Assembly (NCBI GenBank): GCA_964291485.2
Contig: OZ220224.1
Location: forward strand, 124,001-188,000
Length of the DNA: 64,000 nt
Direction of reading: 5' to 3'
Origin: Kistimonas sp964291485
GTDB taxonomy: Bacteria > Pseudomonadota > Gammaproteobacteria > Pseudomonadales > Endozoicomonadaceae
The notes beneath the pieces are model-generated. The model was not told the origin of the DNA. It saw only the letters and a list, made by a program, of their open reading frames with translations, and ran no database searches. Position numbers and translations under genes: made by a program. Below are positions 8,882 through 16,582 of the stretch, piece by piece; position 1 is the stretch's first letter, and each line of letters begins with the position of its first letter.

Positions 8882-9370
8882 CTAATCGGCAAAATTGGTC
8901 ACGGCATTGTGATCAATCCGGTAAAAGATGCCCTGTGTCTGGTTAGAGGTCGCACCGCTGGTCAGGGTTGCGGTGCTGTGAATATCAAAAAAATACCCGT
9001 TGCCACCATTGAGTTCTTCACCCAATGGCACTGTGCCGGTTTCCTGATGATCCACTGTGATGACCTGATTGATCGGCGGGGTATGTCCGTTCAATGCTAG
9101 TGCTGAAGCCGATATTGCGTTGCCATTGGTAATGGCATTGTTGAAGCTGATATTGCCCTGAATGCCCGCCACCTGTGCTGAAAGTTCACTGCGAGCACCC
9201 TGGAATACGAGCCCCTGATGGTGACTGTGGCCTGCCATGGCGGTCATCAGACTGGCGTTGTACGCAGCGGTCAGTGTCAGGATGGACAGCATCATTAAAA
9301 TGACCAGCGCCACAATCAGGGTGATGCCCTGTTGGTAGTGTGGGATTTGGTCAGGCAGCCGCTGTCTCAT
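8882..9370 (-). CDS. pilX: Type IV pilus minor pilin PilX
   Basis: Prepilin-like leader with cleavage after Gly15 (HYQQG/ITLIVALVILMMLSIL). Mature position 5 is Val rather than Glu, which is normal for PilX because it sits at the pilus tip. The rest is a small globular domain (N-terminal motif LTLTAAYNASLMTAMAGHSHHQ typical of PilX, in which a helix packs on PilW). 162 residues. The start overlaps the pilW stop by four bases and pilY1 begins 11 bases downstream, so it belongs to the minor pilin operon. It would prime pilus assembly together with FimT, PilV, PilW and PilE. Confidence 0.82.
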   Translation of the reverse strand: MRQRLPDQIPHYQQGITLIVALVILMMLSILTLTAAYNASLMTAMAGHSHHQGLVFQGARSELSAQVAGIQGNISFNNAITNGNAISASALALNGHTPPINQVITVDHQETGTVPLGEELNGGNGYFFDIHSTATLTSGATSNQTQGIFYRIDHNAVTNFAD

Positions 9371-10026
9371 CGTGTGTTGGCCAGATAGATGGTTGTGGTA
9401 AAAATGCGCCGCAATGTGCTGTCGGCATTGTGGGCAATCGTTTCATCCAGCACGTTGTAACTGCGATTGCGTGCTGCAAGTGCAGCATTGGGACCGGCGT
9501 TGGCCAGCAGGCCAAGTCGGATGCTCAGGGCGTTTCCGTCAGGCGCTGTCTGGTAACGGTCAATTTGGCCGTCGTTATTCAGATCAACACCGTATTGCAC
9601 CTGGAGATTCTCAATGCCGGTCGCCAGCGTCTCGGTATTGCCGCTGCCATCCTGACAGCGAAGCTCATTGTTTTGTACGAAAAAAATGTTGGTTACGGCA
9701 TCTGGTGAGGTGCCTGCACAGTGCTGGTTATCTACCGGTATAAAGGTGATGGCCAGCGTGTCTGACACCGCACCATTGGCACTGAGGGTGGTATCTACCG
9801 CTGTTGATGCAGGCTGGTCAGGATCGAAACCTGCCATACGGATATAGCGAGCCATCAGACTCAGGCCAAAATCACCGGCTTCCTGTGCCCGTCCCATGGC
9901 AGCGGTCAGCGTATAACCGGTGTGGTGATTGAGATAGAGCGTCAGCAGTCCGGCCATGATCACCAGGCCGACGGCCATGGCGACCATTAGTTCAACGAGT
10001 GACAGACCTCGCTGAGTCTTCCTCAT
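9367..10026 (-). CDS. pilW: Type IV pilus minor pilin PilW
   Basis: Class III leader of seven residues (MRKTQRG/LSLVELMVAMAVGLVIM) with Glu5 and the pilin helix. The body has the PilW pattern: YLNHHTGY, then GDFGLSLMARYIRMAGF, an ELRC...LATGIENLQVQYGVD segment and a C-terminal RRIFTTTIYLANTR. 219 residues, shorter than the P. aeruginosa protein but complete. It overlaps pilV upstream and pilX downstream by four bases each (ATGA junctions), which implies translational coupling in the operon. Function: core subunit of the tip-priming complex that recruits PilY1. Confidence 0.86.
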   Translation of the reverse strand: MRKTQRGLSLVELMVAMAVGLVIMAGLLTLYLNHHTGYTLTAAMGRAQEAGDFGLSLMARYIRMAGFDPDQPASTAVDTTLSANGAVSDTLAITFIPVDNQHCAGTSPDAVTNIFFVQNNELRCQDGSGNTETLATGIENLQVQYGVDLNNDGQIDRYQTAPDGNALSIRLGLLANAGPNAALAARNRSYNVLDETIAHNADSTLRRIFTTTIYLANTR

Positions 10027-10514
10027 GGTGTGACCTCATGCTGAAGACTGGCGTTCACTGCCGCTGCGCTGCCCACCGAAGAGTTTGCCTGGGCTGTCGC
10101 CCAGTTCAGGGTGACCCGGTGACTGGCGTTGGTCGCACAGGCAACTGCGGCTGTGGCGCAGAGGTCAACGGTAAGTAAGCGTGCGGACAGAGTGTTGCCA
10201 TCGCCGCGATCGGCACACATGACATCTTCAATATCCCAGGCAGCCAGTTCTGCCGGGGTGCAGGATTGGTTCAGGCAGCTCCTCACCGGATTTTCGCAGT
10301 CGGCAGTGCCGGTATAGGCAGTGGCACCGGAAGGGTTGGCGCGCATGCGCTCTACCAGGTCCTGCACCAGCCAGCCGCCGACCGCTTTCTGGGCAGCCAG
10401 TTGATTGGCCTGTAGCGCGCTGAGTTGCAGGGAGACTAAACCAACAATCCCGAAGGCCGTGATCAGGACGGTGATCAGTACTTCAGCCAGGGTAATGCCT
10501 TGTTGCCGATTCAT
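10023..10514 (-). CDS. pilV: Type IV pilus minor pilin PilV
   Basis: Short leader MNRQQG followed by ITLAEVLITVLITAFGIVGLVSLQ, with Glu5 and the family motif AFGIVGLVSLQLSALQANQLA. Next comes the PilV pattern with LVERMRANPSGATAYTG and a cysteine-rich loop (ADCENPVRSCLNQSC). 163 residues. It lies 21 bases after fimT and overlaps pilW by four bases. A minor pilin of the tip-initiating complex with PilW, PilX and PilY1. Confidence 0.85.
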   Translation of the reverse strand: MNRQQGITLAEVLITVLITAFGIVGLVSLQLSALQANQLAAQKAVGGWLVQDLVERMRANPSGATAYTGTADCENPVRSCLNQSCTPAELAAWDIEDVMCADRGDGNTLSARLLTVDLCATAAVACATNASHRVTLNWATAQANSSVGSAAAVNASLQHEVTP

Positions 10515-10535
10515 TCGTCACCCCCAAGCTCAACG

Positions 10536-10961
10536 CTAGAAAACCTGGCCAGCCAAGCTGACGCTGACTTGCCGGGCTTCACCGTTGGATGTGATGGTGA
10601 AGGTTTCACCGCTGAGGGTTGAACCATCGGGAAGGAAGAAAATGGATTGGGTGGCTGCATTATTGGCAGCCAGTTGGGTATTGTTGTCAGGTGTAAACTG
10701 TTTCAGTACCTGGCCACCTGATAGAACTGCCCAGCCATTGTTCCAATCATTGTCGATCTGGGCGACAGATATCAGTACGTTACGCTTGATGGCTTCACTG
10801 CGAGCAAATTGCAATGAATGCTGAAGGGCCGAGGAATGGGTGCGCACCCGGTTTTCCGCCATAAAATCCTGAAAGCTGGGTATGCCGATGCCCAACAGGA
10901 TGCCTGCGATTGCCAGGGTGATCATCAGTTCAACGAGGGTGAAGCCTTTATTGTGAGACAT
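10536..10961 (-). CDS. fimT: GspH/FimT-family pseudopilin, first gene of the minor pilin operon
   Basis: Leader MSHNKG with cleavage before FTLVELMITLAIAGILLGIG and Glu5. The motif PSFQDFMAENRVRTHSSALQHSLQFARSEAIKRN is the hallmark of the FimT/FimU (GspH) family. 141 residues. FimT-type minor pilins in competent bacteria can bind DNA through basic residues near the C-terminus; this one ends in a short weakly basic tail (NGEARQVSVSLAGQVF), so DNA uptake cannot be claimed. First gene of the - strand run fimT-pilV-pilW-pilX-pilY1-pilE. A palindrome lies 24-39 bases upstream of the start. Confidence 0.8.
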   Translation of the reverse strand: MSHNKGFTLVELMITLAIAGILLGIGIPSFQDFMAENRVRTHSSALQHSLQFARSEAIKRNVLISVAQIDNDWNNGWAVLSGGQVLKQFTPDNNTQLAANNAATQSIFFLPDGSTLSGETFTITSNGEARQVSVSLAGQVF

Positions 10962-10984
10962 AGCGGCATTTTATTGTTCTTATG

Positions 10985-11000
10985 TTGCACTATCGTGCAA
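10985..11000. promoter_or_regulatory. Palindrome TTGCAC-N4-GTGCAA upstream of the minor pilin operon
   Basis: Perfect 6-bp inverted repeat with a four-base spacer, 24 bases before the fimT start and probably at its promoter. It could be an operator. On the + strand it is followed by TTTTAA, so a weak terminator for a + strand transcript is an alternative. The remaining gap to 11345 holds another short palindrome (AGAGATATCTCT at 11253-11264) and nothing else I can call. Confidence 0.3.
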
Positions 11001-11345
11001 TTTTAATCGGTTTTAGGCTCAGAGTATTGGCTGGAATGTCATGGGCTTTTGGTGCTGAGGGTCAATCAGCACTTTTGATAAAGGCGGGTAGTCGCTGATG
11101 TTACTCGTCAGAGTGAGCGTACATCCATTGTAGAGGAGGTAGGGTCAGGATTGTCTGTCTTTATATAGGGAGCATTCCGGCTCCCCTGTTGTGCACTGGA
11201 ATCAATCAAAGAACAGCGAATATTGAGTAGCACTTATATAAAGGCTTCATGTAGAGATATCTCTGCAGCGATTCTCATCAATACCTGCTGTGTCAGTTAA
11301 ATAGCGTTTCAGGAATGATCTTTCATTTAGCCAGTTTGGCTGGGG

Positions 11346-11723
11346 TTAGTGGGTTTGTTGGGTCGCTGCCGTTACTGGCTCGCTTTCTAGCTTCATGGCA
11401 GGTGGTCTACCGTCGTAGACAGGGTCGCCCTGACCTCTGGCCTTGCAATAGGAAGGCATAGTGTCCTGGGTGACAAACTTACCGTCATTGTCCCATATGT
11501 GCGTATTCACGCCGCAATTGGAGCGCTGCTGATACGTGCAATGCCAGCCCGATCCCGGCGCGGAAGCCCAGATGGAATTTTCGGAAGCGCCCGGTTGGGA
11601 GCAACAGAGATGGTGGGAAGGCCAGTCATCGGCACTGCCGCAGTTGGCATTCATATACGCGGATACACCGGAAGACGCTCCGGCAACCAGTAGAGACAAG
11701 CCAAACAGTCGGTAAAACTTCAT
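11346..11723 (-). CDS. Small secreted cysteine-rich protein of unknown function
   Basis: 125 residues with a clear Sec signal peptide (MKFYRLFGLSLLVAGASSGVSA). The mature part is polar and aromatic with six cysteines (NANC, HLCC, WHC, SNC, SYC), consistent with disulfides in the periplasm or outside. Ribosome binding site GAGAGG lies ten bases before the ATG. I do not recognise a family; the Cys and Trp spacing (SADDWPSHHLCC, SGWHCTYQQRSNCG) suggests a compact extracellular fold. It stands alone, transcribed like the neighbouring pilus operon but about 380 bases from it. Confidence 0.6.
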   Translation of the reverse strand: MKFYRLFGLSLLVAGASSGVSAYMNANCGSADDWPSHHLCCSQPGASENSIWASAPGSGWHCTYQQRSNCGVNTHIWDNDGKFVTQDTMPSYCKARGQGDPVYDGRPPAMKLESEPVTAATQQTH

Positions 11724-12049
11724 GTTGGAAACCTCTCTGCATCTACGGTTGAATGATGCAGGGGCAGTATAGATAGGAAATCTGTAGCACGAGTGGCGGC
11801 TATTAAGCCGGCAGTATGATAGGGCGATGCATCCTGATTAATCTGTCAATGACGATTACTTTGCTCTCAGCAGTATCAGAATGCTGTTGAAAGGCTCAAG
11901 ATGACTGGAATGCCGTATTGTCATTGCCCTGAGAGTCCATTAAAGTTCACCGCCAAAATGGGCGGTCTATTGCCGCGGTAACCCACTGCCTGAAACCCGA
12001 AACAGCGGGCGTTTTGTTCACGTTGTTCATCGTTCAGCGTTTGTGCAAG

Positions 12050-12091
12050 AAGTAATCAATTATTGTAAGCAGGATTACTTTCTGGTATAAA
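12050..12091 (+). promoter_or_regulatory. rpmB-rpmG promoter with an inverted repeat around the -35
   Basis: TTGTAA (12063-12068), a 17-base spacer and TATAAA (12086-12091) form a good sigma-70 promoter. The -35 is flanked by a perfect 8-bp inverted repeat, AAGTAATC (12050-12057) and GATTACTT (12073-12080), that could be an operator. The leader to the rpmB start is ~130 bases, GC-rich and able to fold. Upstream, 11949-11966 is a small hairpin (ACCGCC/GGCGGT); the rest of 11724-12049 shows nothing recognisable. Confidence 0.5.
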
Positions 12092-12226
12092 GCCCGGTCT
12101 TTGAGTACCGGCTCTCGGCTGAACGCATTTGGGCGGGCCGGCTACTGCCTGACCGGGTAGTTCCGGTATGTATGAATAAAGAATCCAGCCTTTGGGTTGG
12201 GCAAACGCTTAGAGAGAGGCTCAAAT

Positions 12227-12463
12227 ATGTCCAGAGTTTGCCAGGTGACCGGCAAGCGTCCCGCTGTCGGTAACAACGTATCTCACGCTAACAACAAGAC
12301 TCGTCGTCGTTTCCTGCCGAACCTGCACCATCACCGTTTCTGGGTTGAATCCGAGAAGCGTTTTGTGAGACTGCGTGTTTCTTCCAAGGGCATGCGCATC
12401 ATCGACAAGAAGGGCATCGATGCCGTTCTGGCTGAGCTCCGCGCCCGCGGCGAGCGTTTCTAA
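12227..12463 (+). CDS. rpmB: 50S ribosomal protein L28
   Basis: 78 residues, the exact usual length, with the family start MSRVCQVTGKRPAVGNNVSHANN and the basic core KTRRRFLPNLHHHRFW. The ATG at 12227 is preceded by AGAGAGGCTCAAAT; an upstream in-frame ATG at 12197 is not conserved and is rejected. Structural component of the large subunit near the E site. Co-transcribed with rpmG, 25 bases downstream, as in most gammaproteobacteria. Confidence 0.98.
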   Translation: MSRVCQVTGKRPAVGNNVSHANNKTRRRFLPNLHHHRFWVESEKRFVRLRVSSKGMRIIDKKGIDAVLAELRARGERF

Positions 12464-12488
12464 GGTTCGATAACAGAGGATTACGACG

Positions 12489-12656
12489 ATGGCTAAGGCT
12501 GTTCGCGAGAAAATCAAACTGGTATCCACTGCTGGTACCGGTTACTTCTACACCACCACCAAGAACAAGCGTAACACTCCGGACAAGTTCGTCTTCAAGA
12601 AGTACGACCCCAAAGTCCGCAAGCACGTTGAGTTCAAGGAAGCCAAGATCAAGTAA
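12489..12656 (+). CDS. rpmG: 50S ribosomal protein L33
   Basis: 55 residues beginning MAKAVREKIKLVSTAGTGYF, with TTTKNKRNTPDKFVFKKYDP and the C-terminal KHVEFKEAKIK. It lacks the CxxC pairs, so it is the zinc-independent C-minus form. AGAGGA lies ahead of the ATG. Second gene of the rpmBG pair; an intrinsic terminator follows about 50 bases after the stop. Confidence 0.97.
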   Translation: MAKAVREKIKLVSTAGTGYFYTTTKNKRNTPDKFVFKKYDPKVRKHVEFKEAKIK

Positions 12657-12707
12657 GATCGGCTTTCCGCAGCCCTGTTATCAGGGACTGTGGTGGACGT
12701 GTTAAAG

Positions 12708-12732
12708 AAACCCGCACTTTGCGGGTTTTTTT
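12708..12732 (+). terminator. Intrinsic terminator of rpmB-rpmG
   Basis: Stem AAACCCGC/GCGGGTTT with loop ACTTT and a run of seven or more T. A classical Rho-independent terminator. Confidence 0.9.
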
Positions 12733-12807
12733 ATAGCTGTAAGTGACTATTTTCTGAACAATTATAAAGCGCCTACAATGCGCCTTCGCCTGAGTCAGTG
12801 AGATGTT

Positions 12808-14157
12808 ATGAGCAAACCGGAACTCCTTTCGCCTGCCGGCACCCTGAGAAACATGCGTTATGCCTTCGCCTACGGCGCGGATGCGGTCTATGCCGGCCAG
12901 CCCCGTTACAGCCTGCGCGTGCGGAATAACGACTTCAAGTTGGAAAACCTGGAAAACGGGATCAACGAGGCGCATGCCCAGGGCAAGCAGTTCTACCTGG
13001 CGAGTAACATTGCGCCCCATAACTCGAAGGTGAAAACTTATCTGCGGGATATGGAGCCGGTCATTGCCATGAAACCGGATGCTTTGATTATGTCCGATCC
13101 CGGTCTGATCATGATGGTGCGTGACCGTTGGCCCGATATGCCGGTGCATATGTCGGTACAGGCAAACGTCGTTAATTTCGCCACGGTAAAGTTCTGGGCT
13201 CGCCAGGGCGTGAGCCGGATTATTCTCTCCCGCGAACTGTCGCTGGATGAGATTGCCGAGATCCGTGAAGAATGCCCGGATATGGAGCTGGAGGTGTTTG
13301 TGCACGGTTCGCTCTGCATCGCTTACTCCGGTCGTTGCCTGTTATCCGGCTATATCAATCACCGTGATCCGAACCAGGGCACCTGCACCAATGCCTGCCG
13401 CTGGAAGTATCAGGCCCATGAAGCGACCGAGACGGCCAGTGGCGATGTTATCGCGACCACCTTTGATCCTTCAGAGGTCGCAAATGAGCCGACACTGGGC
13501 AGCGGTGAACCAACGGATAAGATGTATCTGCTGCAGGAAGAAAACCGACCCGGACAATATATGCCCGCTTATGAAGATGAGCATGGCACCTATATTATGA
13601 ATTCCCGTGATTTGCGTGCGGTTCAGCATGTCCATCGCCTGCATGGCATGGGGGTTCACTCGCTGAAGATTGAAGGTCGTACCAAGTCCCACTACTACGT
13701 GGCACGTACTGCTCAAGTGTATCGTCAGGCCATTGATGATGCCGCCGCTGGCAAATCATTCGATATGGCGCTGATGGATACACTTGAGAATCTGGCCAGT
13801 CGTGGGTATACGGAAGGCTTTTACCGTCGCCATGTCCATGACGAGTACCAGAATTACGAACAGGGTGCTTCCAAGGGGAGTCTGCAACAGTTTGTGGGCG
13901 AGATTCTGGATGCCGGTACTGAATTCATCACTGTGGATGTCAAAAACCGGTTTGAGCAGGGCGATACACTGGAGCTGTTGACCCCTTCCGGTAACCATGC
14001 ATTCCGTCTTGATCACATGGAAAACCAGCGTGGAGAGAAAGTATCTGTGGCACCAGGCTCCGGGCACAAAATTCGTCTGCCGGTGACTGAAGGCATGAAA
14101 GTCGACGAGTTCTCTCTGCTGGTGAGACACCTGCCTCAGGCTGAAACAGCTGCCTGA
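12808..14157 (+). CDS. trhP: tRNA 5-hydroxyuridine modification protein TrhP (YegQ), peptidase U32 family
   Basis: Homologue of E. coli YegQ/TrhP, which takes part in prephenate-dependent hydroxylation of U34 of tRNA on the way to cmo5U. 449 residues, the usual length. N-terminal TIM-barrel-like part begins KPELLSPAGTLRNMRYAFAYGADAVYAGQ. The U32 signature is ELEVFVHGSLCIAYSGRCLLSGY, followed by the cysteine motif GTCTNACRW; these cysteines probably bind an iron-sulfur cluster. Despite the family name no protease activity should be assumed. Single gene with its own terminator, convergent with the H-NS gene. Confidence 0.93.
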   Translation: MSKPELLSPAGTLRNMRYAFAYGADAVYAGQPRYSLRVRNNDFKLENLENGINEAHAQGKQFYLASNIAPHNSKVKTYLRDMEPVIAMKPDALIMSDPGLIMMVRDRWPDMPVHMSVQANVVNFATVKFWARQGVSRIILSRELSLDEIAEIREECPDMELEVFVHGSLCIAYSGRCLLSGYINHRDPNQGTCTNACRWKYQAHEATETASGDVIATTFDPSEVANEPTLGSGEPTDKMYLLQEENRPGQYMPAYEDEHGTYIMNSRDLRAVQHVHRLHGMGVHSLKIEGRTKSHYYVARTAQVYRQAIDDAAAGKSFDMALMDTLENLASRGYTEGFYRRHVHDEYQNYEQGASKGSLQQFVGEILDAGTEFITVDVKNRFEQGDTLELLTPSGNHAFRLDHMENQRGEKVSVAPGSGHKIRLPVTEGMKVDEFSLLVRHLPQAETAA

Positions 14158-14180
14158 TCAGGCAAATCGCAGGCAAATAA

Positions 14181-14210
14181 AAAGGGAGGTATTGCCTCCC
14201 TTTTCTTTTT
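14181..14210. terminator. Bidirectional terminator between trhP and the H-NS gene
   Basis: Stem GGGAGG/CCTCCC with loop TATTG, flanked by A-rich and T-rich tracts on both sides, so it can end the + strand trhP transcript (TTTTCTTTTT) and the - strand H-NS transcript (TTTTTATTT). Confidence 0.85.
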
Positions 14211-14257
14211 GATGGATGACCGGCTTATGCATTAACCGGTATTCGCATCAGAGCAAC

Positions 14258-14677
14258 TTAGTCTTCGATCACGCAGTCCAGGCGCTTCTTACCGGTGCGA
14301 TCTAGGTAAGTCTGGAAGTCTTTCGGGAGACGGCCAGTGGTGGAACCGTGCCAGGTGACGGTGTCGCCGCTGGTGGTTTCATACTGGAAAGTGAACTTCT
14401 GAACGTTGCGACGCTTTTTGGGCGCAGCTTCTTCGGCAGGATCCAGATCGTCCAGAGACAGGCCGCGCTCTGCCAGCAGGCGACGCACTTCATCAATATT
14501 TTCCTGCTTGGCCTGACGCTTGGCTTCATCAGCAGCAACGGCGTCTTTCTTTTCTTCCAGAATGCCTTCCAGGCGGCTGATGATGCGCTCGATATCCTCA
14601 ATGTGGACATCTTTGAACAGGGCGCGGATACGAGTCTTGCTTGCCAGACGATGCTGAATTTCGTCAAAAATATTCAT
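14258..14677 (-). CDS. H-NS family nucleoid-associated protein
   Basis: 139 residues with the H-NS layout. An N-terminal oligomerisation coiled coil runs over residues ~1-70 (MNIFDEIQHRLASKTRIRALF, then IERIISRLEGILEEKK). A charged linker follows (EEAAPKKRRN), and then the C-terminal DNA-binding domain with the minor-groove loop TWHGSTTGRLPKDFQTYL, corresponding to TWxGxGRxP. The Gly-Arg core is kept but Ser-Thr-Thr replaces the usual spacing, so affinity may differ. Such proteins silence AT-rich acquired DNA; this window has three AT-rich genes that would be natural targets (inference). The upstream region is very AT-rich, which would suit autoregulation. Confidence 0.88.
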   Translation of the reverse strand: MNIFDEIQHRLASKTRIRALFKDVHIEDIERIISRLEGILEEKKDAVAADEAKRQAKQENIDEVRRLLAERGLSLDDLDPAEEAAPKKRRNVQKFTFQYETTSGDTVTWHGSTTGRLPKDFQTYLDRTGKKRLDCVIED

Positions 14678-14708
14678 TTAAATTAACCCCTAGGTTGTAT
14701 GCGGAACG

Positions 14709-14737
14709 ATTTTAAGTGAATAAAAAGCAATCAGCAA
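14709..14737 (-). promoter_or_regulatory. Candidate promoter of the H-NS gene
   Basis: On the - strand, TTGCTG (14732-14737), a 17-base spacer and TAAAAT (14709-14714), about 32 bases before the start codon. The surrounding 100 bases are strongly AT-rich. Confidence 0.4.
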
Positions 14738-14817
14738 TCTTTAACGTTGATAATCTCCCAGGAAATTAACAGGGGGATCTTAATTATTAACACGAATTCG
14801 CTTAATTAATACCTGAA

Positions 14818-15009
14818 ATGCCTTGTTGTTTCCAGCAGAATTCCATTTTGTCTTTCAAAGAGTCAAGACCGTACAGTTTGGATATAAGCGCCGAGTTAAC
14901 AGGAAATGAGGATGCTTTTGGCCTACGAGAAGGTCTTTTGATTTGGGATGAACAAGAAAATGAGAGCCCGCATCAATTAGCGTTGAGATTGAAGCTGGTT
15001 TCGGCCTGA
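14818..15009 (+). CDS. Short hypothetical ORF, doubtful
   Basis: 63 codons (MPCCFQQNSIL... ending LALRLKLVSA) just beyond the AT-rich H-NS promoter region. No Shine-Dalgarno is visible before the ATG. The composition is ordinary for a soluble protein, but I recognise no family. It may be a degenerate remnant or not be translated at all. Confidence 0.2.
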   Translation: MPCCFQQNSILSFKESRPYSLDISAELTGNEDAFGLREGLLIWDEQENESPHQLALRLKLVSA

Positions 15010-15056
15010 GATGGTTTTGCACCATAAACAGGCCGGTATTCCTATGATGCTGTCAA

Positions 15057-15248
15057 TCAGTGCAGCCTTGTCTCTTTAGGGCGAGGCTCTGGTTGTTGTA
15101 ATTCCATAAATGGAATCAGGTCTTTCTGCTGGTACTCACGGATTTCTCCCCAGGCCATTTCAACCCGTATCCAGCCATTGCTGAGGTATTCCTTGATGCA
15201 GCCTTCTTCGTAAGTAATACGATCCTTGACGCGTTTAAGGTGTTCCAT
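15057..15248 (-). CDS. Small hypothetical protein
   Basis: 63 residues from MEHLKRVKDRITYEEGCIKEY to the end, charged, with a central aromatic stretch (NGWIRVEMAWGEIREYQQKD) that looks like a small beta-barrel or SH3-like fold. The ATG at 15248 has an excellent ribosome binding site (AAGGAGCGCACA), better than the longer in-frame start at 15275. No family recognised; stands alone on the - strand. Confidence 0.55.
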   Translation of the reverse strand: MEHLKRVKDRITYEEGCIKEYLSNGWIRVEMAWGEIREYQQKDLIPFMELQQPEPRPKETRLH

Positions 15249-15275
15249 TGTGCGCTCCTTCCCTAAGTCATGCAC

Positions 15276-15940
15276 TGCTTTTTATTCGGTTACCATAGCG
15301 AGTCGTCCGGTGCCTGTGATGGCTGTGAGTACTTGACGCAGGCACAAATCCCTGTGATTGCTCAGACTCTCCTCTTTGAAATATGCAGGTTGTATACCAC
15401 CTGGAACAGCAAGCCTGCAGTAGCGAGGACTTGTTTCTGTGATGTCCGGGAGCATTGACTCTCTTGTTTCACAGAGCTCAGCCGTTGTTGTGAGTCTGGC
15501 CGAACGTTCAGAAACAGTGTAGAAGAAAATTTGTTAAGTTACGTTGACAGTCTTGTTTCATTTTTTCGCTGCCTTAATTGTTGAAGGAGATGACGCATCA
15601 GAATCAAAAAACAGGCGATGATATATTGCGTCAATGCCTTGTAAGGACTGGGCTGAGCGGCAGACGCTTTACTCTATTTAATGGCTTTGTTTATATAGGT
15701 GAATCCATTCCAGAAAAGCACTAGATGTGGCTTTTCCGTCTGGAGATGAGAAATGCTCGCGTATTTTTACAGGTCGTAATTCAGCAAGATTGGCAGTTTC
15801 ATGGGACGAACTGAGGCGAGACATGGTGATCAGAATAGGTATTTGATTACGTAAGAATGTGTTGAATCTGATCTTTAACTGAATGCGTAATAAAAAGAAA
15901 GCAGGGATCAGTTGTTCAGGATGTTGCGAGAAGGTCCCGA
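15276..15940. other. Gene-poor interval upstream of the dedA operon
   Basis: No convincing gene in ~665 bases. A 44-codon ORF at 15590-15724 (+) has GAAGGAG directly abutting its ATG, too close to act well. A TTGACA at 15544 has no matching -10. The promoter of the dedA operon must lie here or just below, but I cannot place it. Confidence 0.4.
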
Positions 15941-15982
15941 TTGCCTGAAAGCGTGTCTTCGGCAATAGAGGAAGCGAATCAG

Positions 15983-16582
15983 ATGATGGACCCGCTGATG
16001 TTATTACTCTCGGATCATCCATTTGGGGTGCTGGTCTCAATCGTCATTGCAACGTATATCCTGGAAGATGCCGCCATTGTGGGCGCTGCAGTTCTCGCAG
16101 CCGAAGGTGTTGTACCTCCTTTAAGTGCGTTTGCTGCACTGTTTTTAGGTATCTTCACCGGTGATTTATGGCTCTATGGAATGGGAAGCCTGATCCGGCG
16201 CTATCGTCGATTTCAGCGTCTTGCTGCGAAACCTGCACTTGAAAGAGCCCGGGGTTGGCTGGCGCGTAATATGGTCATGACGGTTTTTCTCGTCAGGCTG
16301 ATACCCGGCATGCGGTTACCCTGTTATTTGGCCTGTGGTGTATTTTCCCTGTCGTTGCGGCTTTTTTTTGCAACGGTTTTGGTCGCATCACTCTTGTGGA
16401 CCGGGGCGTTGTTTAGCGGGTTGTATCTGCTTGGCGAGCACTTCTGGATGACGCTGGGTGAGTGGAAGTGGTTGCTGCTCCCGGGGATGGTTGTGTTGTT
16501 TTACCTGATGCAGAAATGGATTAGTCGGTCACTGGGCCGTTATATGGATATTCAGAATAATGACAGAGAATACGTTAATTGA
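15983..16582 (+). CDS. DedA family membrane protein (VTT domain)
   Basis: 199 residues with four to five membrane segments. Conserved DedA motifs are TYILEDAAIVGAAVLAAEG (acidic residues of the first re-entrant helix), FLGIFTGDLWLYGMG and FLVRLIPGMRLPCYLACG (R-x-x-P-G-x-R). DedA proteins are thought to flip lipid carriers (undecaprenyl phosphate) or phosphatidylethanolamine with proton coupling. ATG at 15983 is chosen for GAGGAAG eight bases upstream; a TTG at 15941 would add 14 residues. It overlaps the next gene by 23 bases and starts a five-gene run ending with an OlsF-like acyltransferase, suggesting lipid transport or modification. Confidence 0.85.
   Translation: MMDPLMLLLSDHPFGVLVSIVIATYILEDAAIVGAAVLAAEGVVPPLSAFAALFLGIFTGDLWLYGMGSLIRRYRRFQRLAAKPALERARGWLARNMVMTVFLVRLIPGMRLPCYLACGVFSLSLRLFFATVLVASLLWTGALFSGLYLLGEHFWMTLGEWKWLLLPGMVVLFYLMQKWISRSLGRYMDIQNNDREYVN

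Noticed and set aside
15590..15724. 44-codon ORF (+) beginning MTHQNQKTGDDILRQC
   Set aside because: GAAGGAG touches the ATG, too close for efficient initiation, and nothing about the peptide supports a gene.
15678..16040. 120-codon ORF on the - strand
   Set aside because: Overlaps the start of dedA, has no ribosome binding site and no recognisable domain; its composition looks like a shadow.
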